From contig QZCP01000053.1 of assembly GCA_003956705.1 (NCBI GenBank), forward strand, positions 62,001 to 126,000: DNA of 64,000 bases, read 5' to 3'. The first letter of the stretch is position 1. Every line of letters starts with the position of its first letter. Below, in pieces: positions 46,379 to 56,856 of the stretch. Position numbers and translations under genes: made by a program. This DNA comes from Brevipalpus yothersi. Lineage: Eukaryota > Arthropoda > Arachnida > Trombidiformes > Tenuipalpidae. The notes beneath the pieces were generated by a model that saw nothing but the letters and a program-made list of their open reading frames with translations, was not told the origin of the DNA and ran no database searches.

Positions 46379-47373
46379 TCATTTCAACACAGGAGCTTTT
46401 GACTTTCGAGTTATTTTCGGCTTCCTCCCACTCAAACGATGCGAATTCAAGAGTTTCAAAGTTTCGGCCTTCTGAAATGATGAGGAAGCTTCAGCTCTAG
46501 CTGCTAGTTTCTGCCATTCAGCTGAGGCTTCATTGATTATTGAAGAAGGAATCAGATTCTTCCCACAAGCAAATTTTCTGAGGAGTTTCATTTCCTTGTC
46601 TGACACTTTAAAACCGCCCCAAGAACTGTAAGAACAATGTCTTTTACTTGCAGCCATCTCATAGAATCTCTTCACATCATTAACCTTAATTGATATGTCT
46701 TTAGAATGCCAAGATAGATTTCGCCTGTTGAGTGCTTCCGTGAACTTATATCTTGCATAAAGGTGAGCTTCTTCGTGACACTCCATCAGTTCTGTGTAGG
46801 AACCCAATGACGCCCATCGAAACGATCGAATCAACTGGCCATAGGCAGGGGTTTCCAGCCTCTTGTCCTCACCAACACCAGACACAGTATCAGGCATATC
46901 TTTGGCTAGCTTCAGAGTGCTACCCGGAAATTCAATCATGAGGTTAGGGACTGTGAGAAGCTCCATATTATAAGATTTTTCGTGAAGCTCATAAGGGCCG
47001 ATGAGAGTCTTCATGTGAGCATTTTCTGCTTGAGAAGCTTTAAAGGAGGATAACTTGCCACCATATTTGAGACCCCATTTCAGCAAGAATGTCAGATCTT
47101 GTTTGATTTGAGCTTGATCACTATTCCTGAAAACATTTCCTAGTTTGTAGAAAGTTTTGCAAAACGATGATTCTCTCTTACGAATAGACTCAAAAATTTC
47201 CTTTAAATCCTTCAAAGAAGAGTCTTCTTCATCACCTTCAGTAGGCTCCAGTTCATGCCTGTGATAGTGAAGAAATCAAGCGAGATGTTATAAATTGATC
47301 ACATCGTCATGTCGAAAAATAAAAAATAAAAATATTCGGTGAGAATTATCAACTATACGAACTTTTCTGCCAT
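46379..47373 (-). CDS. Family member 8, 296 aa
   Basis: Exon 1 47373-47363 (MAEK start; donor GTTCGT), exon 2 47258-46379 after ATCACAG. N-terminus HELEPTEGDEEDSSLKDLKE; core FYKLGNVFRNSDQAQIKQDL, LTVPNLMIEFPGSTLKLAKD, DTVSGVGEDKRLETPAYGQL, HEEAHLYARYKFTEALNRRN; C-terminal basic extension RKPKITRKSKAPVLK shared with member 3. Notable: FPGST replaces the otherwise fixed FAGST. Open throughout. Function unknown. Confidence 0.8.
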
Positions 47374-48086
47374 GATGAAGTTGAAATTGACTGAAAAATT
47401 ATCTTCAACTGAATTCAGAACAAAATTTAGTGAACAATAAGAAAATCACAACTTAATGAAAACCGAATAATAATTAATATCCCGGGTCTAATGGAAACCG
47501 GAGTGCTTACATGATCGGTCGTCATGGCGAAAATGGGACTATAAGCTGTAGTGAAATGAAGCTCCAAATTACAGTTTGAACATGTCGAAGCCAAAGAAAA
47601 TCTAGCTGGTGATATTCAATTCACTCTATTCGTTTTTCATTATCATGAGCTATGTTCTGAGTGTAAAACTTACAGAAAAGATTTAGGAGATTGTAAAGGT
47701 TAAATAGAGCATTTTCATATTCTCTTCATTCTTCACTAACCTTCTTTCTGATATCATGATCTCGATAGATGTTTTTCTCATTGGATTTCGGATTGGAATT
47801 TTACAAGATAAGATTTCAGAATATGTAGAATATTGGTTCAGGTTATGCCATTTCAAGAGATCAAATGGTCAATTTCGTCAGACAGATGAAAGTGAGAGGG
47901 AAAAGTCTTGTGAAGAAATTCATTGAAATTTAATCACTTGATAAGCTGATCAGAGACTGGATTGTGGTTCATTAGAGGAACAGAAAAAAGTACGTTCTCA
48001 GATCTACGAACTCGTTAGAAGAAAGCTAACATTCTAACCAGAGGCAGATCTCGGTTTCACTTCTCTCTTGATATCAGCTCCAGTTT
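47374..48086. other. Array spacer with upstream block and DENR-3' fragment
   Basis: Holds the upstream block of member 8 (47505-47665) followed by a fragment like the end of DENR (47690-47800: GTAAAGGTTAAATAGAGCA, CTTTCTGATATCATGATCTC). No gene. Confidence 0.65.
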
Positions 48087-48993
48087 TCAGGACGCTTTGG
48101 CACTAATTAATAGTTCCTGCCACTTTGCAGCAGCTTCATCAATTGTTCGAGAGGAGATTAAATTATCTCCACCAGTAGCTTCTGCAAGGAGTTCCTTCTC
48201 TTCATCTGACACTCGAAAACCATTCCAAATAAGAAAATATTTCATCCCTTGGCCTTGATTTGTAGCTAGCTCATAAAATCTCTTCACATTATAAACTTTT
48301 TGAGAAATGCTTTTACTTTGCCACGAATCATCCCGCTTATTGATTGCCTCAGAGAACATATACCTCGCATAAAGATGGGCTTCTTCGTGACGCTTTGCCA
48401 ACTGATCATCAAAAGTTTTCACTAAACGTATCATCCAAGCATAGGCAGGGGTTTCCAGTCTCTTGTCCTCACCAACACCAGATACAGTATCAGGCATATC
48501 TTTGGCCAACTTCATGGTACTGCCAGCGAATTCAATCATCAGCTTGGGAATGGTGAGATATAGCATATCTTGCGAACTTTCACGAAGCTCATAAGGACCT
48601 ATGAGAGTTTTCATGAAAGCATTTTCCGCTTGAGAAGCCTTGAAGGAGGAGAACTTGCTACCATATTTGAGACCCCATTTCAGCAGAAATGTTAGATCTT
48701 CTTTGATTTGAGATTCATCACCTTTCCTGAAAACTTTTCCTAGCTCATTGAAAATTTCATTGAATGATGGGCAGTGAGGAATTCTTAACTCCTCACCGTC
48801 GTCCGATACGTAACAGTCTTCGAAATGTCTTCGAGCTGCCAGTGGCCTATGAGCCAATGATCCAGAGGAGTTTTCATCATCAACATTCGTTTTGTGTTCA
48901 CTGGCGACAAAAGAGATGGATATTATAAACCGAAAAAAATGCATGAAAACCAACAAAATTCATCTAAGAATATCATACTAACATGTTCGTCAT
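48087..48993 (-). CDS. Family member 9, 274 aa
   Basis: Exon 1 48993-48983 (codes MTNI, instead of MTEK; donor GTTAGT), exon 2 48900-48087 after GTCGCCAG. N-terminus EHKTNVDDENSSGSLAHRPL with the AHRPLAAR motif of members 1 and 10. Core FNELGKVFRKGDESQIKEDL, LTIPKLMIEFAGSTMKLAKD, DTVSGVGEDKRLETPAYAWM, HEEAHLYARYMFSEAINKRD. Open reading frame, unknown role. Confidence 0.8.
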
Positions 48994-49621
48994 GATGAAG
49001 TGTAAATTGGTCAAGAAAGATTCAACTTTCGATCAAATCTTGAACACAAATTTGTGAATAAACAGAGAGAATCCCGAATTAATGGTACAAATGGTGGTTA
49101 AGGGTGTAACAGGATGTGAAATAATACACTAGGTCTAATTGAAACCGAATTACTCATATGATCAGTCGTCATGGTGAGAATGGGACTGTAAGCTGTAGGA
49201 TAATGAAATTTCAAATTACAGGTTGAATATCTCGAAGCCAAAGAAATTTCATCTGATTTAATTCACTATACTCGTTTTTTATTATCATGTTCTGTGTGAA
49301 AAACCTACAGAAAAGTTCATTTGCTTTGTTTTTCGTGATCAGATGGTTATCTTTGAGACGAATAAGAGGAATGAAGATTCTTCTGGAAAGGAGATTCATG
49401 GAAATTTATTCATCAGGTTTTGAGCTCATATCAGAATGGATTGTTGTTGGATGGAACAGAATTGAGAAACTCACGCCTGAATTTTTTGACGGATAAGAGA
49501 ACCGCGATCATTAATTTTATATAAAAGCAGATATAAATTCCACATAGTTTTATGCGAAAGAAACACAAGCATATTCTTAGATGTAAGTAGTGATAATTAA
49601 AAGTTCCTAGGCCTCTTCAGT

Positions 49622-50515
49622 CTAGGCTAATAGTTCACACCACTTAGCTGAGGCTTCATCGATAATAGAAGAAGGAATCAAATTCTTCCCACCAGCAGCT
49701 TCTGCAAGAAGTTTTTTTTCTGTGTCTGACGGATGGAAACTAGGCTTATGAAAATCAGTCGTTCTTTGATTTGTAGCCATCTCATAGAATCTCTTCACAC
49801 CATTAACCTTAATTGATATGTCTTTAGAATGCCAAGATAGATTTCGCCTATTGAGTGCTTCCGTGAACTTATATCTTGCATAAAGGTGGGCTTCTTCATG
49901 ACGCTTCGACAGTTTCCAATCTTCTTGTCGAAGAAAAAAAATTGCCCAGGCATAAGCGGGGGTCTCTAGCCTCTTGTCCTCACCAACACCAGAAACAGTA
50001 TCAGGCATATCTTTGGCCAATTTCATGGTACTGCCAGCAAATTCAATCATCAGCTTGGGTATCGTAAGATATTCCAAATCATGAGAACGTTCACGAAGCT
50101 CATAAGGATCTTTGAGAGTCTTCATGAGAGCATTTTCTTCTTGAGAAGCTCTGGAGGAGAACAACTTGCTACCATATTTGAGACCCCATTTCAGCAGAAA
50201 TGTTAGATCTTCTTTGATTTGAGCTTCATCACCTCTCCTGAAAACTTTTCCTAGCTCATTGAAAATTTCATTGAATGATGGGTAGTAGGTGAATTTAAAA
50301 TTGAGCACACCGCCTCCGTTTGTGTGAAAAAGTTTAGATTCTCTCTTTTGCTCACGGGCTGCCAAAGGCCTATGAGCGAGTGGCCCTGAAGCGGCTTCTT
50401 CATCAAGTTTGCCATCGAGATTCCTAAGAGAAATCAAGGAGGAAATTTTAAATTTATTCCCCGTGTACGGATACAATTCAGTCAAAGATGTTTATCAAAC
50501 TCACTTTTCTGTCAT
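49622..50515 (-). CDS. Family member 10, 270 aa
   Basis: Exon 1 50515-50505 ends at a consensus GTGAGT donor; exon 2 50423-49622 after TCTCTTAG. N-terminus NLDGKLDEEAASGPLAHRPL; core FNELGKVFRRGDEAQIKEDL, LTIPKLMIEFAGSTMKLAKD, DTVSGVGEDKRLETPAYAWA, then the YKFTEALNRRNLSWHSKDIS version of the C-terminal half. It thus joins an N-terminal half of the member 1/9 type with a C-terminal half of the member 3/8 type, which suggests gene conversion or unequal crossing-over. Confidence 0.8.
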
Positions 50516-51084
50516 GATGAATTTGGAAATATCTCAGTAAATTGGATCTCCAATGGAATTCAAGACAAAAACTGCCGAAATAACAATGATAAAAAATGTT
50601 GCAGCAATTAAATTGAGAAATTGGAAAAGACAACACTTCATCTATTCTCATAGTCTAACAGAAAACTCATGTGATCAATCGTCATGGTGAAGACTCATGA
50701 ACCTATGAGCGGTAGGATCATGGAATTTTGAAAAATTTAACTGATGATATTCAATCCATTTTACTAGTTTTTTATTATCATGAGCCATGTTCCGAGCAAA
50801 AAACCTACAGAAAAGTTCAGTTGCTTTATTTTTCGTTACAAAATTTCACAAAAAGAACTTGTTTTTTTTCTTCCCATCTTCAATGGAAGCGTAACGCATG
50901 GAGCCGATGATGAGGCCAATTCATTTTGTATGATTCACAAAAAAGGGTTGGAATTGACACCTCCAATAACTTGACATTGCAGTATCGAGTGAAAAATAAT
51001 ACACTCAATTTGTTCAATTAGACAAAAGCTTATAAAGTCTCAATTGTAATTAATAAGGTATGAAAAGATATGACAATACTATTG
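50516..51084. other. Upstream block of member 10 and PFDN4 3' flank
   Basis: Contains the array upstream block at about 50660-50800 (ACTCATGTGATCAATCGTCA, TATTATCATGAGCCATGTTC). No gene; the array ends here. Confidence 0.6.
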
Positions 51085-51568
51085 CTAATCATCAGATTCT
51101 AAGTTAATGTTGCTGCGGCCAAATTTTGAATACAATTCTGCTTTCAATTTATCCATCTCCTCTTTGATTCTATCAACCTCATCTTTCATAGATCTGAAAA
51201 TGAGACAATAGTGAAACATTCAATTAATTTAGCTGATCAAAACTGTTGATCAAATTGACTACAAAACCTGTAACTTACCTAACATCTCTAAGAAGTTCAT
51301 CTTTTTTTCTAGTAACCCATTCCATGGCTTCTTCGGCCGTAAATTGAACCAATACTTCACCTTCCATAATTTGAAAGCCATCATCCATAAATGATAATAG
51401 ATCCATCTCTTTCAAGGCATCCTCAATGTTGGCCAACTCTTTTTCCTTTGACTTTAACTCTTCACGAACTTCTTCCAACTTGGAATTATGAGCAGCAAAT
51501 CGATTGATTTTACTTTGATCCTCATAAGTAACATTGATCTCAGAATTTGGATTCACAGTTGATGCCAT
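51085..51568 (-). CDS. PFDN4: Prefoldin subunit 4
   Basis: Exon 1 51568-51279 and exon 2 51193-51085 (phase 2) give 132 residues, the family length. It shows the beta-prefoldin plan: INVTYEDQSKINRFAAHNSK, coiled coil EELKSKEKELANIEDALKEM, the central DGFQIMEGEVLVQFTAEEAM hairpin region, second coiled coil EVDRIKEEMDKLKAELYSKF and the subunit-4 ending GRSNINLESDD. Prefoldin is the cytosolic hexamer that delivers nascent actin and tubulin to CCT. PFDN4 and COX19 start codons are 491 bp apart and divergent. Confidence 0.95.
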
Positions 51569-52059
51569 AATTAAGTTTTCTTTTACTCCTCCTTCTTGTC
51601 GAGAGATTCACAATTACCACAAAATTATCAAACTAATCTCAAAAAGTCAACGATTAAGCCAGTGAAGTCGTAGTGTTAATTTAAAATTTAAATCCACCAA
51701 ACTTTTATCACTTACAACACCGAGAGTTGATCAGTACAATGCAATCTCTGTCTCAACTGCTGATTGGCTATCAAAAATGTAAACACAACATCCCAAGCAA
51801 AAAGGTGTGCTTTTGTGGCTCTACATTTGATCCACTTTTTGGAGGTGTTAAATGTGACCAATTTTTGTTTATTTTGGAGATATTCATTGAATATATGATT
51901 TTGGCTGATCATAAATTTTGCCTCAACTTGACACAACTGGTATGATAAGTGTCAATTGGTTTTCGACATCAAATTGAATCGATTTTGTTTTGCTTGCACT
52001 GAGCTGATAGATCTTGTGTTGTGTTATCATTTCATTAAATTTTTGGACAAGTTGTGTTG

Positions 52060-52320
52060 ATGGGATCACCCGGTGGTCCTGGTAAAGTTTTCATACCCAC
52101 AGCACCGGATAAAGGTAGCTTTCCACTTGATCGTGAAGGAGTTTGCAAGAAATCTTTGTCCGATTATTTGAGATGTTTAGCTCGCAATGATGGAAAGTCT
52201 GAGCCATGTCGAGAGCAAGTGAAAGATTATATCCAATGTCGGATGGATAATGGTTTGATGGATAAAGAGGAATTGTCAAAGCTTGGATTTAAGGACGAAA
52301 CATCGATTAGAAAATCCTAG
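52060..52320 (+). CDS. COX19: Cytochrome c oxidase assembly factor COX19
   Basis: 86 residues, single exon. Start MGSPGGPGKVFIPTAPDKGS is typical of the family. The twin CX9C motif is complete: CKKSLSDYLRC and CREQVKDYIQC. COX19 is an intermembrane-space/cytosolic copper-linked factor needed for complex IV assembly; its CX9C cysteines form the CHCH disulphides through Mia40. The stop at 52318-52320 is only 22 nt before the ATG of SNRNP25 on the same strand. Confidence 0.95.
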   Translation: MGSPGGPGKVFIPTAPDKGSFPLDREGVCKKSLSDYLRCLARNDGKSEPCREQVKDYIQCRMDNGLMDKEELSKLGFKDETSIRKS

Positions 52321-52342
52321 CACATCACCATCGAATCAAGTG

Positions 52343-52789
52343 ATGGACGAAGATGTCTCTAGGCTGTTGGAAAGAGTGGATCGTGAAATTGCTTGTCTGA
52401 TTCGAGAAGATCCATTTTTGCATCATCTTCCGGAAAATGTTCAAACTCATGAATTAAAAGACCAGATAGATTTAGCAAATGGTAGAGCATGGAAGATCTT
52501 CATTCAGAGAGAAGATGGTCAAAGTTATGGAATCATAGTTGACATTAATAGCCGAGTTCGAGATCTTAAACAAAGTTTCCAGCGTCACTTCACTCTATGT
52601 CAAAAGCGTTCTAATTGTCCATTCATCAGTTCGAACAAGAAAATTAGTTGGAGATACATTTGGCGAACATACAATTTGTCTTTCGATGGGGAAGAACTAG
52701 TCAACGATGGGGCACTAATTAGAAGCTATGGCTTACATAACAAGGCTATTCTATATTTCAAAAAACGAAGAAAAAATAATTTTCATTAA
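52343..52789 (+). CDS. SNRNP25: U11/U12 snRNP 25 kDa protein
   Basis: 148 residues with MDEDVSRLLERVDREIACLI at the start and the ubiquitin-like fold region: WKIFIQREDGQSYGIIVDIN, RDLKQSFQRHFTLCQKR, ISWRYIWRTYNLSFDGEELV, then GALIRSYGLHNKAILYFKKR. This is a U11-specific component of the minor (U12) spliceosome. The ATG at 52343 is preferred; an earlier in-frame ATG at 52283 lies inside COX19. No intron or own promoter space separates it from COX19, so it may be translated from a shared transcript. Confidence 0.9.
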   Translation: MDEDVSRLLERVDREIACLIREDPFLHHLPENVQTHELKDQIDLANGRAWKIFIQREDGQSYGIIVDINSRVRDLKQSFQRHFTLCQKRSNCPFISSNKKISWRYIWRTYNLSFDGEELVNDGALIRSYGLHNKAILYFKKRRKNNFH

Positions 52790-55700
52790 TTAACAGTTAT
52801 GCCTAACACTCTGTTTCTACTTTGCACCTTCGAATATACACATGAATTAACATAGAATTTCCTTCATGCCCTTTGTTCAACTCATCGTTTCGACTCTGTT
52901 GTGAAATTGGTTAATCTTCCTCCGACAATCGAATTACAATAGATGCAAAGGGTGATGCAACTTCGAATCATGATTAAGCTTGTATAATTGCCCTCGAAAG
53001 AATCTTGAAGAATTCTTTTATCTTGAGAAAATCTCTTCCTGATTCCTCAACTTTGTGGTTGACCATCATGAAGTAGGCCCTCATTTCAATCATTGGATGC
53101 TAACTATGATTTGGAAAAACCTTGAATACTGGAAAGAGTATATATTTGATAAAAGTAACTTCCTTGTGTGTTGCAAAGGAAATAGTTGAGTAACAATATG
53201 AATCCTCGATGCGCTGATAGTAGCTCATTAATTCACTTATACAATATTTCGTCATAGTTGGTACATCATGTTACCGATTATATAATATTTACAGTTATGC
53301 AGCCTCCAGGGGACTTCTAATTTGTTTGTTGTTTTTGTTGCTCAAATATGTAGGAATCAGAAATGCAGATTCATGACAAGATATTGTGTGTTATGAAGAT
53401 GCATCTTGCCCAGTCTGGATCTACTGATAATCGAAAAGATCGAAGCAAGATCAAATGAGCGATGAAACAATATTCGACTGATACTATCACTTAATATTTC
53501 TTACTGACAGCATTAAAAAGGGAAAAAGTACTGACCTCGAGCTGTTTATATCGGTCGACTGGAGATGAAGACTCCACTTATCGTTAGCAAGCAATCGATC
53601 AGGAAAAGATCAGATTCAAAGTGACGGCCTACCATACTTTCACTTTTCGTGCTAACTTTTCCTCATCTTTTTGACTCCCATCTTACCATCAAATTTGTGA
53701 TACGTTCTTATTATTTTGGCCTCTTGTTAAATTTTTCTGAATGGAATCACGTAATAATTACGAAATAATCACTCGATACATTCTATTCCTCAACAATAAC
53801 AGTGACTGAATATATCGTGACAGCTTTTCCGCGCTTTCCATGAAAATCGTTCTAAATGACAAGGGACATACATACACACAACCACAATTTATTGCCTCCT
53901 AACTTCAATTGACTCACTTTTATCAAGTCGAAAACATTTTAATGCGCTTCAATCTCTTGGGCACGTGTAATACAACACCTCACTGTTTTGGGTGAAAAGT
54001 TTTCACACAAGGACGAGTCCTGGAAAACCTCCATGATGACTTGATTTAATTCACGAATTTTGATTGCAAGGACATTATGGTGATGATTATACATCAGTTG
54101 AAAGGATTTTAGTAATCTATTTTGATTCAAAGAAATTTATTTGAACCTCAGCCTCTTCAAGACGATGACCTAAATGAAATCATTACCAATATTTATTTTT
54201 CGATACTAACAAGGTGCCAAAAAAAAACAATCAATTCATGTATACATGTTCAGAACAAAACTTGTCTGTGCAGTAACTACGAAAAGATCAACGCATCCAA
54301 TCAATCATGATGAGAGGTCAAAAAATTTCAGAGATTGAAAAGGAAGGAGTTAAATCAATGGGCTATTGGCGTGATGAGAATTCGAAAATCATTTCAAGGA
54401 ATAATAGCTTTTGTTATTTGCGAATAAAATTCCCTAGAATTCTGAGATGAGGTAGTTAACCGAGACCGTATTGCGTCACAGTTTCGAGATATAGTGCAAT
54501 AGTCAAGTTATAGATTGTTGAAAGGTTCTTTAGAACTTCTTTTATAGAGGAAGGTTTTGTCCACTAGCTCGAAGGTCCAACTTCCTATTTCCTCTAATGA
54601 TCATCGCTTACTTTTTATACGATTCTGATGACACCTTGATGATTCTTTGAATGACGCTTCTTTTACTTCTCCTTCCAATCTGGCACCGGGAACGATTGAG
54701 AATGTTGATGAGTTTCTTCTTTAAGATTCATGGAAAGAGTTATTCTCGTAATGAGAAACAAATCCATTCAGTCGAGATGAACACGGAATAAACAATCAGC
54801 TGTACGCTCCCTGTTAAATTGATCCAATCAGTGAGAAGGATGATGAAATTTATCATCATCTTTTGACTCCTCAATTCCAGTGGATAATTGGAGAGAAACG
54901 TTCCAACGATGGCTTCAAGCTGTCTCTTTTTTCTTTTCGCCTACTCTTTGATTGTTTTTACTCGAATTGCTTCATTAGTTGGTAAATTTTTCCTTGTCTA
55001 ATGTTTTGTTACTTTCTTTTTTTTCATTTCTTTTCGGTTCCTTCTTCGATCCGTCAATCTTGAACAGCAATTTCCATTCCTACTTCCATTCCTCTCTCTC
55101 TCCCCAGTCCAGTCGTAATGAGTATGCATACATGTATATACCCAAATACATACACACATTTTGTGTGTGACTTGTCGAATAATGTCCTCATACTATTCGC
55201 CTCTAGTTCATCAGGCCTTTACGAAAAGATGGGTTGAATGATGACTTACTGGGAAATGGGTTCTCACACACACTCGCACACATGCATACACACACAAAAT
55301 TATTTGGTCCACTTGCATCGGAATGCAGTGAGCTGATGAAAAAAGTTCTAAGCTATCATCATAATCATCTAATTTCCAGGTAATACAGGTGTAAGAGAAA
55401 GAAAGAAAGAGAGAGAGAGAGAGAACAAAGAGTGAGAAAAGAAAGATCAAAGTGACACAAGCATTTTAAAACAAATCGCAAGTAATAAATGAAAGAAAGA
55501 AAGAAAGAGAGAGAAAGAGAGAGGAAAGGAAAACAGGTATTCGTGGTTAGGGTCATTCGTGGAAGCTGAGGCTCCGGGTTTTCAGCTCTTTTCAGTTCTT
55601 TCCTGACTTTGCTCAGAACTTGTGTGTGTGTGTGAGTGTGTAACTATAGCTCGGAAAGTGAAAGTTTTCCTCTCATTCTCACTTGGACCTGAAGTGGCCT

Positions 55701-56076
55701 TACGAGTTATATTCCAAGTTTTTCTCTTTTTTCCTAGAGCGACATCGATTTCCATCCAAAGCAGATCACTTCATAGATAGCTCGACATTCCGACGAGCAT
55801 CTTTTCATCACGGCCATTCATCTGTGAGAGCTGAGCGCGCTGAGAGAGAGAAGCTTCGTGCCAAGCTTCAATCCAAATTTTTTACAATTTTTAATAACCT
55901 TTAGTGACATTCGTGAAGTGAAACAATTAACATCGACTGAATGGACTTGAACTGAATCTGTTGTTGAGTAACATAAACTTTTCTACTCATTACTTCTTCT
56001 GTGACTCGAATGTGAGTGTTTTTCTCAGAACTATTCAAGTTCATCTCATCATATACTGTTATCGGTCTCATCGACT
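52790..56076. other. Intergenic, 3.3 kb; one candidate signal-peptide exon
   Basis: No confirmed gene. At 54909-54981 an ATG frame reads MASSCLFFLFAYSLIVFTRI then ASLV, a signal-peptide-like exon ending in a GTAAAT donor; no downstream exon was identified before 56077, so it may be chance. Purine repeats occur at 55396-55424 and 55489-55521, and TG-rich tracts at 55258-55290 and 55620-55640. Confidence 0.4.
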
Positions 56077-56856
56077 ATGGAAGTTTCAAGTAGAATTGAG
56101 AATTGGTTTACTCAAGGCTTCAATGAACCTCGTGTTAAAGACTATTTCTTGCTCAACACAAAATGGTGGCAATTAGCTCTATTCTTATCAGTATACAATT
56201 TGGCAGCCGCCTATGGTCCAGCATTTGTGAAAAAACGGAATTATGATCTTCGACCTTACATGCTGGTCCTTGCTGGACTACAATTCGGTGTCTATGGAGT
56301 TGGAATTCCCATCATGATATGGCTCACACAATTCGGAACATTAGCTTGGGAATGTTCTATGCCTCAACATCATCCATTTCTGCAAGAAGTTTTCATCAGA
56401 TTGGGTTACACTTATCTGTGGTTAAAAATTGCCGATATAAGTACAACTATTGTCATGATATTGCGTCAGAAACCAAATCAAAATCCATTGGAACATTCAA
56501 TACGTAATTCAGTTCTACTTTTAGTCGTTTTCTATGGTGTCAAGATGTTTCCCAAAGGATATTTCATGTTTTTACCATCCACCGATTGTGTTCTATCAGC
56601 TTTTCGAGCATGTTACTATGTTCTAGCAGCTCCAGGAACTGCATTCAAACATCATCTATGGTTCAAAAAGTATATCTATTGGTTGGCTCTTCTCATGGGC
56701 TTGTTGAATTTTGGTCACATGTATCGACACATTACCAAGGGTTGTGCTGGTCCATCTAGTATCATGTTTGTTATACTATTTCATAATTTGGGTGAAATTG
56801 TAACCGCCCTAAAACATATCGCTCAAAGCGGAAGCAAAATCAATAAGGTGGAATAA
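56077..56856 (+). CDS. ELOVL-like fatty-acid elongase without the histidine box
   Basis: Single exon, 259 residues, seven hydrophobic stretches. Family features: RVKDYFLLNTKWWQLALFLS near the N-terminus, then Y-W-L-K region (GYTYLWLKIADISTTIVMIL), VFYGVKMFPKGYFMFL, ACYYVLAAPGTAFKHHLWFK and KYIYWLALLMGLLNFGHMYR. Canonical elongases have KxxExxD and HxxHH; here the places read KIADIST and LEHSIRN, so both catalytic motifs are lost. The frame is fully open and codon use normal, which suggests a retained non-catalytic paralogue acting in the ER membrane. Confidence 0.8.
   Translation: MEVSSRIENWFTQGFNEPRVKDYFLLNTKWWQLALFLSVYNLAAAYGPAFVKKRNYDLRPYMLVLAGLQFGVYGVGIPIMIWLTQFGTLAWECSMPQHHPFLQEVFIRLGYTYLWLKIADISTTIVMILRQKPNQNPLEHSIRNSVLLLVVFYGVKMFPKGYFMFLPSTDCVLSAFRACYYVLAAPGTAFKHHLWFKKYIYWLALLMGLLNFGHMYRHITKGCAGPSSIMFVILFHNLGEIVTALKHIAQSGSKINKVE

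Noticed and set aside
54122..54310. 62-codon frame in the SNRNP25-ELOVL interval
   Set aside because: No splice context, no motif, and base composition like the surrounding noncoding DNA.
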